From Cyanophora paradoxa (taxonomy: Eukaryota; Glaucocystophyceae; Cyanophorales; Cyanophoraceae): a DNA stretch of 64,000 nt. This document shows positions 20,231-30,506 of the stretch, piece after piece (the stretch's first letter is position 1; the number at the start of each line of letters is the position of its first letter). The notes beneath the pieces were generated by a model. That model made no database searches. It was given only the letters and a program-made list of their open reading frames with translations, and was not told the DNA's origin. A program made the position numbers and the translations under genes. The stretch lies in the NCBI GenBank assembly GCA_004431415.1, contig QPMI01000647.1, forward strand, positions 1-64,000, in the 5' to 3' direction.

Positions 20231-21291
20231 TTAGCGTTTCGTTAAACCACTTCTCAAATTGTATCTCCTCCGAATTACATTACTCCGATTGGGTTTTATG
20301 CCTTCTTTTGCTACCAATCGATTCACTTTATTCGTTTTATTAACCTGCTGAATCCGTTTTTGTGATGGTATCTTAATGATATCATCTTTATTCACCTTTT
20401 GCAATTCTTGTTTCTTAAATCTCCTCTTCACTTCTTTTGTTTCCTCACCATCATTATCTTCAAGCACTTTGAAACGATTCCTATCAGCCTTTGCAACAGT
20501 GTAGACCTTCTGACTGAATTGCGCACCTTCTTTTTCAAACAATCCCTTTGGTTGCAAAACTCGAACTGTGTCTCCTGGTTTCACTTGATTAGTATCAGCC
20601 TCCTTTACACGATTGTTGTGAACAGTATCCCTCATGTAAATAAATAACTGTTTATCTTCATTTGTATACACTGCATTTGGAGAGTCATTTTTCAATGCAG
20701 AATGGGGACTGCCATTATACAAGTCAATTACATCACTAAGTAGATCGATCCATTTCGTGGTTCCCTTTGCTGTCATCGATTTTCTGAGATACTGTTTGAA
20801 AGTCCTAGTGAACCTATCAATTATCCCCAGTTTATCTCCTACTGTGATGTGGTCATCCTTTGCCACATCTGTGTATAGCATTACACCATGTTCACTGCAC
20901 CAATTTCGGTATACTGCCTGGGAAAACTCATTATCCCAGAGAGAGCATTAACTTTGCCTGCTTCTTGCTTGAACCTATTTAAAATGCTCGGGATCTCACT
21001 GCTGTTTTTAAAAGGATAAACAAATCCTTTGCGACTAAGTATGTCTACGAAACTAAGCATTTTGAAAATGCCATTGTTGGCAGTCTGAAACCCTCTGAAA
21101 TATGTTATATCGATTTGAAACGATCTAGGCTTTGCCACTATGCGAAGAAACGATTTGGGTTTCCTTGGTTTCTTGTAAATTTGCTGGAGTTCTGAGTTTT
21201 TGAACTTCTTTTTCAACTCTTTTTCATCAAAACTCACTTTTTCATTAATCAGTTTCTGCCTATACTTTTTGAATGATAATACACTATCCAT
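20231..21291 (-). pseudogene. rve-type (retroviral-like) integrase, one 2-bp frameshift
   Basis: The integrase of polinton-type elements cuts and joins the inverted-repeat ends into host DNA. The start ATG at 21,289-21,291 overlaps the probable stop of the upstream gene (TAATG). The core begins 'SFQIDITYFRGF' (first Asp) and 'SFVDILSRKGFVYPF'. Near 20,940-20,950 a CT-dinucleotide run is one unit too long and shifts the frame; the other frame carries the second-Asp motif 'WDNEF'. Next comes 'GIIDRFTRTFKQYL', where the usual catalytic Glu position is Asp. The C-terminal part is an SH3-like domain ('PGDTVRVLQPKG', 'VYTVAKADRNRFKVL') and a basic tail. The frame ends at 20,231, two bases inside the left repeat edge. 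Confidence 0.8.
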
Positions 21292-24200
21292 TATTGGGCG
21301 GCACAGTTACACTTAATATGAGAGAGGAAACAATTTTGGTAATGTGAGCCACAGCATTATTAATTCGATCTACCGAAATATCTTCAAAGTCCATGGCATT
21401 GTAGCATCGCAGGCAATGCCCATACTGCTTCCCATATCGCTGCTTGATCCAATCCCATGTGATGTAATCATGCTCATCGAATTGTCTGTTTGCTGCTCGG
21501 TCCTGATCCTTGTAAGTCGAAATCTTCTCGTTATTCTCTCTTTTCCACACTTTCCAGTGAGCCATTTCGAAATTATCATGGTAAATAACAACATCATCCA
21601 GCCTTGTGGTTCGAGTGAGAGCAACATATAGCCACTTCTTTGAAACAAATGGCGCCCCAGTTTCGAACACGACTACCCTGTTCCCTTTGCAGCGAATCGT
21701 ATCACCTTGAACAACATGGCAGGTGTTTGCGTAAGCCAGGGCGAAATGTTTGACTGCATCCCTGCTGAGAACAATCTCATCCTTCTTGTTGGCAATGTCA
21801 GCAATAATGAAACTGTCCTTTGAGAGCTTGACAATCTTGTAGACAAATCCATTATGAACTATCTTCCCACCCTTTGCAATACGAGTCTTTGCAACAACTT
21901 TGATCCCGCCAGCATAAATGGAAACATTATCCCCGTAGTTCATTTTGTGAAGGGCTAGGTTCACCTCTGCACCCTTGCGGTTTGTATACACAATGCCTTT
22001 ATCTGTCTTTGCCAATTCGTCCACAACCTTGAACCCGTACTTTGCTAGGACCTCACTTACACTCAAACCTTTCTCGAATAAATCAATTCGAATTTGCTCA
22101 ACCTTTCTGCGATCTTCCTCAGTCTCATGGCGCTTGTTCACTTGGAGTAACAATTCGTTGGGGAACAGGCGATGGAGGATATCAAGGTAATACTCATCTT
22201 GATCAACACTCATATCCTGAATGGGTGGGTTCTGATACGGGTCACCTGTGGCAATGTATACCTTATCTGGGAACTGCTCATTCATGATGTGGTCCAGGGC
22301 TGCCAGTTCTCCAATCTTAAACTGACAGATCTCATCAATAACAATGCAATCAAATTCTACCAAACCAGATGCATTCCCTCCTACGATTTCATCCATGTTC
22401 GACTCATCGATTTTGAGATGAAGGGCATCATAGATTGTCTTCACATTTTTCAATCCTTGCTCTTTCATTTCCTTCACTCGCTTGTTGGTCGGAACAATAT
22501 AGAGGGATTTTTGAAACGCTTCCCATATTCAACTGTCATGTGAGTCTTTCCAACTCCTGGAACTGATCCGAGAAGAACCCATCGTTTTTGTGTAGCCAGC
22601 AAATCACAAATCGCGGTTGTGTCATACTCATCAACCACAGAGTGTTTGGTATAACTGTAGTTCTCGATTTTCACAAAGTCAGTCGCTCTCTCAAACTTTC
22701 CGTAACGAATTCGTTTTGCCTCGAGGTCTTTCTTCTCACCTGAAAACTTTTTAGAAAAATTGGGGCAGCATTTCACACTGAATTTTCCAATATTCTCAAA
22801 GGCATTGCGATCGAATGACACTGGGGCAATGGGTTCATAAGCGATCCCATAAACACAATCGGTGTTCAAAGCGAGTGGTCGGATCTGCTGTTTAGCGAGT
22901 TCGACACACTTCTCATACATACACATCCTCATAATTGACAAGAGGGTAGTGTACAATGGCATGAAGCCATCAATGAGCTGCTTTTCTGCTACCTGATTGA
23001 CATAGTAGATATGGGGTTCGGTCATCTCTTCCTCACACAGAACGAACTCTGTCTCCTCATAAGTGGCAAGAGTCTCACCAAAGAGGTAAATTTTAACCTC
23101 CCCTCCGTTCTGTTTCTGGAACTCGATCGCATCGTCTCTGTTGTGGAAAATGGTGGTTTTCACTCTGCTATTTCGTTGCTTTCCAGTTTGCCCAATTGCA
23201 CTCACCAAGATCTGCTTCTTATCAACAGGATCGAGGTCGCTATCTAAGATTCGAGCAACTGTGTTGCCTGCAAGGTTGGGAATGAGTTTGTAAGGTCGCA
23301 GAACCGCTTTGATGGAGATGTCATCCTTGAAATCCTCGAAATGCTTTTTGAGAACCAAACCAGGAACGACATTGTACTTGGAATCAATGATCATCCTCTT
23401 GTATCTGTTGTAGGTGTTTGCTTCGTACTCCTTTCCGTTCTTGTCTTTGGCTTTGAAAAAGTATTTGTCGTCCAGTTTCACGTAATAGAAGCTGTATTCC
23501 TCGATTTGCTCTGCATCTGTGATTGTCACACTCTTGAAGACATCGAACTTGCTGAGAACAGGAACGAATTTGATCATCAAGGCTACAATGTAAGGGTATG
23601 CTTTGCACATATCGAACTCGTAAATATCTGTGTTATAGCGAATTTCATCAAAGGTCTCCTCATCCACATCAAAGAGACCACGAAGGGCAGTCTGCACTCC
23701 ATTCTTGAATGCATTTATGGTTTGCTCATTGTAAGTACTCTTGTTGGAAGTGTTGATTAGAGACCTATACATATCCAGATTTAGTTTCTCGAATTTATCT
23801 CTGTACTCAGCATTCTTGAAGCTAATCTCGAAAGCTGTTTCCACATCTGTATCGTTACCAGGTGGGGTCACGACAACATCCTTATCGTCAATAGTGAAAC
23901 GAATATGGGTTGCCTTTCCGATTTGGGAGAACCCAGGTTGGACCTGATAATTATGCACCACAATGAACTCTCTGAGTAGTTCATCCAGTGAACCACCATA
24001 GCAGATTCGAATGCTCGATTGGTTCTTTGGATTGTCAGACCTGACAATTCTCAGAATGTCATCGGGATTTGTGGCAAACTCCTTGAACCTTCTTTGCTTT
24101 ATAATCTTGTAACGAGAACTGAGTGGAACATTGGTATCTTTTGGCTTGGAGCCATTGAAGGACTGTGTGAGAGCCTTAATATTGTGATTTAACAAATACA

Positions 24201-25373
24201 TGTGACCATTCTCAATCTTCACATATGCAACAGAAGGGGTCAAGTGTGTGTTCCTGGTCTTGGGCAGGAAAGTCAGTTCAGGGACAGGGGTTCTGTCGTC
24301 CTTTCCAATTGTAACCATGCCTAGGCGCAGTGGGTCAAGAACCTTCTCCGAAATGGACTTGAAAGAAATGCCCAATCATCTCCTTCAACAGGGTCTCGCC
24401 CATTCACCATCTTAAAGAGTCCGTTGTAAGACCAATCGATTCGCTTGTATTTCCCTTTGGTCTTAGCCTTCTCAAACGCTCCTCCAAACCATTTGATGAG
24501 GACATCGAAAACACACTTCCCAACCTTGAATGAATCACCTTTCAAGAACATTTCCTTGAATGTGGTGGCTTGGGGGTTCCCTTCGTTTTAATGAAATTCG
24601 AAATAATCATTGGAGCGTTTGTATTGTCTCTGAGGACTTGTTCATTTCTTGGGATGTATTCTTCATTATCTGTCGTGATGACTCTTTCAATTGTCATAAT
24701 ATCGGGTAGGTATCTTGCTCAATTAGTTTTAGGTAGCGGAAATCTTGATTGGTCGAGTTAAACTCAATAACTGCTGCAATAAATTCAGCAATGACAGTCC
24801 CTCAACACATGGGAACGTATTGAAGGTGGATTGAACCAGACCGAGAGCATTCAGAAAAGCTGCCTTGGTACACTGGATACCAAAGGGGCGATTGTTCCGA
24901 AGCCTCTTCGATTCAATGTAGGTCACACCATTCTCAGTGACCCTGTTTGCATTTGCAGGGGCTTGTTCTCCCTCTTGCAACTCACGGAAGAGTCTCACAT
25001 TCAGGGTGACCATGTTTCCAGGTGAGTTTTCAACAAACTCACGGAGGTTAGCAATCATCTGCTGGAAAGGAGTCAAGCGCTTCCGCTCTCTCGCTTGCTC
25101 CGCTTTCTTGTTTTGCTTCTCAACATTCTTAGCGGCTCTCTCAGCCCTCTTCTCCTTCTTCTCCTGCTTGCGATACAAACGAGGCTCTACGATACCTCTC
25201 AGTGTATCTCTGATATCAATCAACTTTGGAATTCTAATTGCTTTGAAAGTAAATTCTCTCAAGAAATAGATATCCTGCTCTCGGGTCAATTTGTCTTCTA
25301 CTTTTGCTTGCATGTAGTAGCCAAGAATCTCATCCTGCAAATTTTTCGAAATTCGATTACTTGGTCGAGGCAT
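21291..25373 (-). pseudogene. Polymerase (family B-like) / SF1 helicase / HNH fusion, frameshifted
   Basis: About 1,350 codons from ATG 25,371-25,373 to a TAA at 21,291-21,293. In order: a charged coiled-coil N-terminus (25.3-25.0 kb); a family B-like palm with motif A 'YEFDMCKAYPY' (about 23,595-23,630), motif B 'KKQILVSAIGQTGKQRN' (about 23,170-23,225) and motif C 'LNTDCVYG' (about 22,850); Walker A 'GSVPGVGKTH' (about 22,545); Walker B 'CIVIDEICQF'; 'TGDPYQNPP'; motif V 'AYANTCHVVQGDTI'; motif VI 'LYVALTRTTRLDD'; and a C-terminal Cys/HNH-like segment ('CLRCYN', 'SVDRINNAVAH', with the final Asn/Cys part in another frame). No exonuclease motif is evident upstream of motif A. Frames change near 24,770, 24,712, 24,575, 24,380, 22,495 and 21,335. 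It presumably copies the element genome. Confidence 0.7.
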
Positions 25374-25614
25374 TTCTTTGTTCACTCTATTAATATATAC
25401 CTACAAAAGTTTTCTTTAAATACTTTTATACTCGCGTCAAATTTTACCGACAAAACCAAAAGTCTCCAACAAAATAAATTTAGTCGAGGGCATTCATAAA
25501 AATAACAAAGGGTTGGCTCGATCATCGAACTCTAAAAATAACAGAATGATTATATTTGTGGTTCCAGCGCGTTTCCCACGGGTTTCTCAGAGCAGATCGC
25601 GCTGAGAAAAACGA
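25374..25614. promoter_or_regulatory. A/T-rich spacer upstream of the polymerase gene
   Basis: This 241-bp spacer between two minus-strand genes is strongly A/T-rich (for example TTAATATATACC at about 25,389) and would hold the polymerase promoter. No defined motif is certain. A similar 'CTTAATATATG' occurs just upstream of the next gene, at about 25,890-25,903 (minus-strand start at 25,872). Confidence 0.35.
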
Positions 25615-25872
25615 TTAACAGAGATATTTCGATTTGCGACCACGGTTAGAATACGGGACACCATAGAGATACTTCACAAAGCAGACTGCATTGGAAGCAT
25701 AGAGACGCTGGGAACTCTCAACGATCTTCATGGCTCTGTAACACTCATCAGTATGGTATAAGTCACGCATTTGCTTTGCAAATCTGGCATTGTACTTTTT
25801 CAAATATTCCTGACCTTTTTCAGTTTTACGATAACGATAAGTAGCACGCTTCTGAGCCTCACTGATTGGCAT
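25615..25872 (-). CDS. Small basic protein, probably DNA-binding
   Basis: An intact 85-residue ORF with an ATG start. Its N-terminus 'MPISEAQKRATYRYRKTEKG' is typical of short basic proteins of phages and large viruses that begin with an 'EA..RA..Y' helix. It ends 'NRGRKSKYLC'. The Lys/Arg/Tyr-rich composition and the helical pattern suggest nucleic-acid binding. The function is unknown. It sits alone between two spacers, with its own A/T-rich upstream region. Confidence 0.5.
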   Translation of the reverse strand: MPISEAQKRATYRYRKTEKGQEYLKKYNARFAKQMRDLYHTDECYRAMKIVESSQRLYASNAVCFVKYLYGVPYSNRGRKSKYLC

Positions 25873-26221
25873 GTTGTCCTTTTCTACTCTCTTAATATAT
25901 GTTAAGAAATCTTTAAGTAGTTTTTCTGTCTGTATATAGCGAATAAACTCCTGTCAAATTTTGGTCCCGATTGCAGAGCATCCAGTACGAAAGAAGATGC
26001 TGGAAAAATGATAAAGCCACCGATACCCAGAAGGTTCACTTGTCGGCTGCAAGTTTCTACCACTGAACCCGGTAGAACAGGTGATTAAAGTGATTTACCT
26101 ATGGATATTTCACTTCGCTCTACAACGCCTCCATAAAAATGAAGAAGTTTTGAGCCTACGGGATAGGATTGGTTACGTAGCGCTAACAATGTTTGAGAAA
26201 TTATATTATTCAGATTGATCC
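25873..26221. other. Non-coding stretch, possible structured RNA
   Basis: A 349-bp gap in an otherwise packed element. It has GC content and short complementary segments unlike an A/T-rich spacer: AGCATC at about 25,977 pairs with GATGCT at about 25,996, and there are other short pairs. No tRNA, rRNA or known riboswitch is recognised. Confidence 0.35.
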
Positions 26222-26983
26222 TTAACGGCGATAACCGGGTCTTATACCAAGCTTGGCGAATCCAGAGACCATTGGGGCAGCATTTGGAATCGAGTTGACT
26301 GGATCAGCCTGCGAAGTGGCAACCCGAAGGATCGACTTATTGAGAACCGGCAAATCCGTTTTGTTGGAGTCTTGATACTCAATGGTCTTTGCAATCAATT
26401 CTGTAGGTGAGTCTTTTGCCACATGAACAGGTTCGGGAATAACTTCATGGGTTACTTCTGGTTTCTTCTCAACCTTTTCCTTTGTGATTGGCTGTTCCTT
26501 GATCTTGTTTTCGTTTTTGGTCTCTGCTGCAATACCATCAACAAGACTCTTAGCATACTGATATGTTACAGATTTCAGTCCACCAGTGGTTGAACGAATA
26601 AAGTAGCGGTTGCGATGGTCTTTCTCGGAATAGGTTGAGTAGAGTCGCTCACCACCATCAAGCAGTTTCAGCAGTGTCGATGATGAGGCAACCTTGTCCT
26701 TTGTGGATGATTTGAACTGTCCTTTCTTGATTCCTCGTTTGGCTCCGGGCATGCGGTTCAGTGGGACTTGGTCAACAAGGGCATTATCATCATTACTGTT
26801 TTTCGTAGTGGCTTGGGTGAATTGGTTTCGTTCTTTATGGACTTCCTTTTCGAGGTCACCAGTTCCGTATGCAGCGAGTCCTTTCGATTTCTTATACCAG
26901 TTCCTTCCATTCTCACCATTGCCAACATCCGCTTCAGCGGCTGGTTTGGCTAAGAAATTCTTGGGTTGAGTCTTGCGAGCCAT
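26222..26983 (-). CDS. Lineage-specific element protein, unknown
   Basis: An intact 253-residue ORF with an ATG start. The N-terminus is basic and low-complexity ('MARKTQPKNFLAKPAAE'). A central segment, 'SSSTLLKLLDGGERLYSTYSEKDHRNRYFIRSTTGG', looks folded. It is followed by a Lys/Glu/Pro-rich linker and a C-terminus ending 'GFAKLGIRPGYRR'. No family is recognised. It lies next to the penton-like gene on the same strand, so a virion or scaffold role is possible but not shown. Confidence 0.5.
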   Translation of the reverse strand: MARKTQPKNFLAKPAAEADVGNGENGRNWYKKSKGLAAYGTGDLEKEVHKERNQFTQATTKNSNDDNALVDQVPLNRMPGAKRGIKKGQFKSSTKDKVASSSTLLKLLDGGERLYSTYSEKDHRNRYFIRSTTGGLKSVTYQYAKSLVDGIAAETKNENKIKEQPITKEKVEKKPEVTHEVIPEPVHVAKDSPTELIAKTIEYQDSNKTDLPVLNKSILRVATSQADPVNSIPNAAPMVSGFAKLGIRPGYRR

Positions 26984-27019
26984 TTGTAATATTGAAACAA
27001 ATTTATTCTACAGTATTTC

Positions 27020-27906
27020 CTATGACCGTGAGAACGGCAGGTAGAGTCCCTCCAACTCTTTTATGACATTCTTCAATGCTTTTTTCGTCAGATCTTTATC
27101 ATCTTCAGTAATCAGTTCAAGAGTCATCGACCAGTCGGTAGTAATGTCTGCTGTGGCTCCATTCCAGTAAGAAAGTCTCACATCTAGAGTCTCAACCTCA
27201 ACCAAGCCATTCTGCTCGTGAACGATCATGGAATTATTCGATGAATCATATTTTAATAGACTGCCAACCGTTTGGTCAATCTCAATTTTCGCGATAGCAT
27301 TGTTATCTCGTTTGTTATTGCTCACATATCTTCCTTTCAGTGGATCAACATGAAGAAGCAAATAGGAATTAAATAGTAGATCTAATGGCATTTCACTATC
27401 AATGTAGTGAGCATAAGTAAAGGCTCCAACTGTGACATTAGATGATAGAGGACTCGATTGGTACAGTGTGTTAGCATTTTCAAAACCACAGAAATTGGCT
27501 AAGAGTTGAGTGTTCATAGTGATTGAGAATGGAACCTCACACATGAACCTTAGAAGCAATGTTGTGGGATCATAGGTTACATAGAAATGGCGAGTGTAAG
27601 TTCCGCCACCCGCTTGATTATAGGGCTGGGATCCAATGCGAGCGATCAGATAATTCACCAGTGAATCCGGTGTATATGCACCTCGGAGGACTTCGTTGTT
27701 TCTATTCTTTGGGTTCCCAGCATTATCGAGTGTTTGTGTGGTGAGGGTTCCTACTTCAGAGAGGTTGTAAAGATTGTGAAACATCTCAAAGTTCGTTACT
27801 CGACAGGCTCTGACCTTTTGGATCGCATAAGGGAGTCTGTATGTGAAATTAGTTGGGGTTCCATCCGATCGGTCCTGGAATCAATATTGAGATAGTAACG
27901 CGTCAT
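27020..27906 (-). pseudogene. Penton-like / minor capsid protein, one frameshift
   Basis: The ATG at 27,904-27,906 opens 'MTRYYLNIDSRT'. After a one-base frame change near 27,865 the product continues 'NFTYRLPYAIQKVRACRVTNFEMFHNLYNL' and is then open to 27,020. This N-terminus ('..NIDSR.R......F...LP..I..V.....') is the hallmark of penton-like or minor capsid proteins of polinton-like and large DNA viruses. Later segments are 'YTPDSLVNYLIARIG', 'LLRFMCEVPFSITM' and 'VETLDVRLSYWNGATADI'. Length is about 295 residues. It is divergent from the major capsid gene, with 52 bp between starts, and the two products would be vertex and facet capsomers. Confidence 0.6.
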
Positions 27907-27958
27907 TCTGTTTAATAAAGCATTTTAAAAATTTCTTTTGGTATTTTAAACATAAGAG
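27907..27958. promoter_or_regulatory. Shared divergent promoter of the two capsid genes
   Basis: A 52-bp A/T-rich gap between divergent starts. It contains AATAAAGCATTTTAAA and GTATTTTAAAC, which resemble each other as inverted A/T boxes. The promoter role is inferred from position. Confidence 0.4.
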
Positions 27959-29181
27959 ATGGCACTCACTGGAACTACCCTGAAGGAACTCCTCGTAACT
28001 CCCGGTTCCGATCAAATTTATCTTTCCCCTGGTCTCCAAATCGGAACCAACCCAAATACAAACCATTCCTCGAGCAAGTTCGTCCCCGGGCAACACTTTT
28101 GGCTTCAAGAATACCGCTTACTTTGATCTACCTCGCAAGCAACTCCTTGCTGGTGTTTCGCTCTATTTCAAGATTGCCACTGGTGGTGGTGTAGCCTGCA
28201 CCCTCCCCAATGGTGGTTCTTCTTTTATTAATGAGGTCCGTTTCGTTCATGGTGGTTTCAAGTATATTATCCCTGGTGATTGGATCACTGTAAACGCCCT
28301 GGTCGATAATGATCACGCTACCATGAGCAGCATGTATGCTTCTCTCGGTTACTTCAAAGAGACAGATCGTGAAAGCACAGATGAAGCAATGGAATACATC
28401 GTTAGAATCCCGCTGCTTTCTGGAAGAAGCTTATTTCCCATTATGTACGCTAGCCGATATGCCAACAATCGAGGTTGATTTCCGTGATGCTGCGATTGTC
28501 CAAGTTCCGGCTGGTGGATCTGTAACCTTTGCGGATTGCTCTCTGATCTGCCAATTCGTAAACATTGCTTCGGCTGAGGCTGAGACACTCCTTAAAATGG
28601 CGAACGAACAAGGTGGCATTCGCATCCCGATCACAGAGGTCATTCACAAGAAGACCCGAGCGCTCAAAACCGCTGATGCTGGTGAATCTGTTGAGGTTAC
28701 ACTCGCTAATGTTTCTGGTCTGGTTCACTCGATTCTGATGACTGTTCGAGAGGTGAACAAACTTAACACCTACACTCACTCGGATTTCTGCGGTCATGAA
28801 TCTGCTGTTAAGATTGATCAGTTCCAGATCTTCCACAACAATCGCTCCCTGGATATATCTAACAAACCCATTTCCGGTTTCCTCTCTGCTGTCAATCACA
28901 TTCCTTCTCACTACAAGGGTGTTACTGTGGGCAATACCACGTACGGATTCGAGTCTGGAAATGTTTACGGAATTGTTCTTTCCAAGTCTGGAAAAGATTC
29001 GCTTCGGAACTCGGTTATGGGTTACCAGGATTTCTTCAACAGCAGCTCGAGTTACATGGATCTCACTGTTTCCGGATGCACTGATGCCGCTCCTGTTCAG
29101 GTTGATATCTATGCCCTCCGACACAATGTTATGGTACTTAATGGCTACAACATCTCTACCCTGAAAGTCTCGAACTTCTAA
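27959..29181 (+). pseudogene. Major capsid protein candidate, two frameshifts
   Basis: The ATG at 27,959 opens 'MALTGTTLKELLVTPGSDQIYLSPG'. The frame changes near 28,085, continuing 'NTAYFDLPRKQLLAGVSLYFKI', and again near 28,450, after which 'ADMPTIEVDFRDAAIVQVPAGG' runs to the stop at 29,179-29,181. The total of ~407 codons is short but plausible for a jelly-roll capsid protein of this group. The 'PG..I' and 'AYFDLPR' N-terminal pattern, the beta-rich body and the place next to the packaging ATPase support the call; structure prediction was not possible. The two small indels would prevent a full-length product. Confidence 0.6.
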
Positions 29182-29260
29182 AGTTCTTTCTTTTGTTAGT
29201 GTAGGAAGCGCAATTATTTGTAGGTGTGTACTTTATTTTGTTTTTTATCTTATTACTGTA

Positions 29261-30019
29261 ATGGATAACACAGTAAATCTTGATGATATTCCGGAGTTCG
29301 ATCCGAGTAAGACGGTTCGAATCCCGACAAGAATTTTGAATGTTGGTCGCTCCAATACAGGTAAGACAATGTTCACAAAATACTTACTTTACGAGCTTCG
29401 TGACAAGATCGATCAAATCGTTATATTTAGTTCAACAGCTTTTACTGGACAATTCAATGACATCACCCATCCCGATAACATCTATGAAGAGTGGGATGAT
29501 AACATTGTTTTGAGATTGATCAGTATGCAAAAGAAACGAATTGAGAATAACGAAAAGCGAAATAACCTAGTTATCATACTCGATGACATGATAGGTTCAA
29601 ATTTGGATATGCATAATTCGGCTGTGTTATCTAAATTAGTAACGAGTGGAAGACATTATTCAATCTCGGTAATCTTTAATGTTCAGCGTTTGTGTTCTAT
29701 TTCTACTACCATTCGTCGCAATGTGGAGTTCGTTGTATTTTTCAATATTCTTGGGAACGAGAAAGAGTTCAATTGCGCCTTTGATGAGTACAATGGTGGT
29801 TTGGATAAGAAGACCTACAAGGAATTGCATAGACTATGGGGTTATAATTACCAAACTGTCATAGCTAGCCTGCAAGGTTATGATATCAAGACCTATACTG
29901 ATAGAGCAGTACTCACTGATGATGATATAAAGGGCTTTAAGAAGTTTGTGAAGAGAAAAGCAATTAAAAGGAGTCAGATGGCTCGGATTCAGCGAGAAAT
30001 GACCACAATCAGTGTGTAA
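29261..30019 (+). CDS. FtsK/HerA-type (A32-like) genome-packaging ATPase
   Basis: An intact 252-residue ORF with an ATG start, 79 bp after the capsid gene. It has Walker A 'NVGRSNTGKTMFTKYLL' at residues ~26-42, Walker B 'NLVIILDDMIGS' at residues ~102-113, and the sensor-like 'VTSGRHYSISVIFNVQRL'. Packaging ATPases of this family pump the genome into the capsid, and they are core genes of polinton-like viruses, virophages and large DNA viruses. Length is typical (about 250 residues). It is the only core gene of this element with an unbroken frame. Confidence 0.85.
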   Translation: MDNTVNLDDIPEFDPSKTVRIPTRILNVGRSNTGKTMFTKYLLYELRDKIDQIVIFSSTAFTGQFNDITHPDNIYEEWDDNIVLRLISMQKKRIENNEKRNNLVIILDDMIGSNLDMHNSAVLSKLVTSGRHYSISVIFNVQRLCSISTTIRRNVEFVVFFNILGNEKEFNCAFDEYNGGLDKKTYKELHRLWGYNYQTVIASLQGYDIKTYTDRAVLTDDDIKGFKKFVKRKAIKRSQMARIQREMTTISV

Positions 30020-30261
30020 AAGGTCGATTTTGAGAAATGTTGTATAATAAGGTAGCTTGAAATACTGTGGGATTGCACAGTTGCGTAGAGCTTAAACAGC
30101 GCTTCAAACCGATATGCAGAACGTTGCGAGATCATAATCTGGTGATGAGATACAAGCGTTTGAAGATGCCGATAATCGATTTACCGAAACTTCGGTGAAA
30201 CGTGAGCGAAACTTGAACCGTGAGATCATATACCCTACTATGGTTTATTCCCCGGGTTTTC

Positions 30262-30345
30262 ATGGCGCATTTAATGGCGCATTTAATGGCGCATTTAATG
30301 GCGCATTTTATGGCGCATTTTATGGCGCATTTTATGGCGCATTTG
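30262..30345. repeat. Seven-unit 12-bp tandem array
   Basis: The unit is ATGGCGCATTTA, changing to ATGGCGCATTTT after the third copy. Confidence 0.95.
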
Positions 30346-30410
30346 ATGAAAAGTCCCTACTCTGTGGCATGAACCAATCAGAAGCCAGCAAATTTAAAAT
30401 TAATATATGA

Positions 30411-30506
30411 GGTATTATCTGAGATATAATCTGAGGTATTATCTGAGATATAATCTGAGGTATTATCTGAGGTATTATCTGAGGTATTATCTGAGATGTT
30501 ATCTGT
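30411..30506. repeat. Eight-unit 12-bp tandem array
   Basis: Units alternate between GGTATTATCTGA and GATATAATCTGA. This is a second, unrelated 12-bp motif 65 bp after the first array. Confidence 0.95.

Noticed and set aside
30090-30240. Possible hammerhead-type ribozyme (TGATGAG followed by CGAAAC)
   Set aside because: The base before TGATGAG does not match the catalytic core and the required stems do not form by eye.
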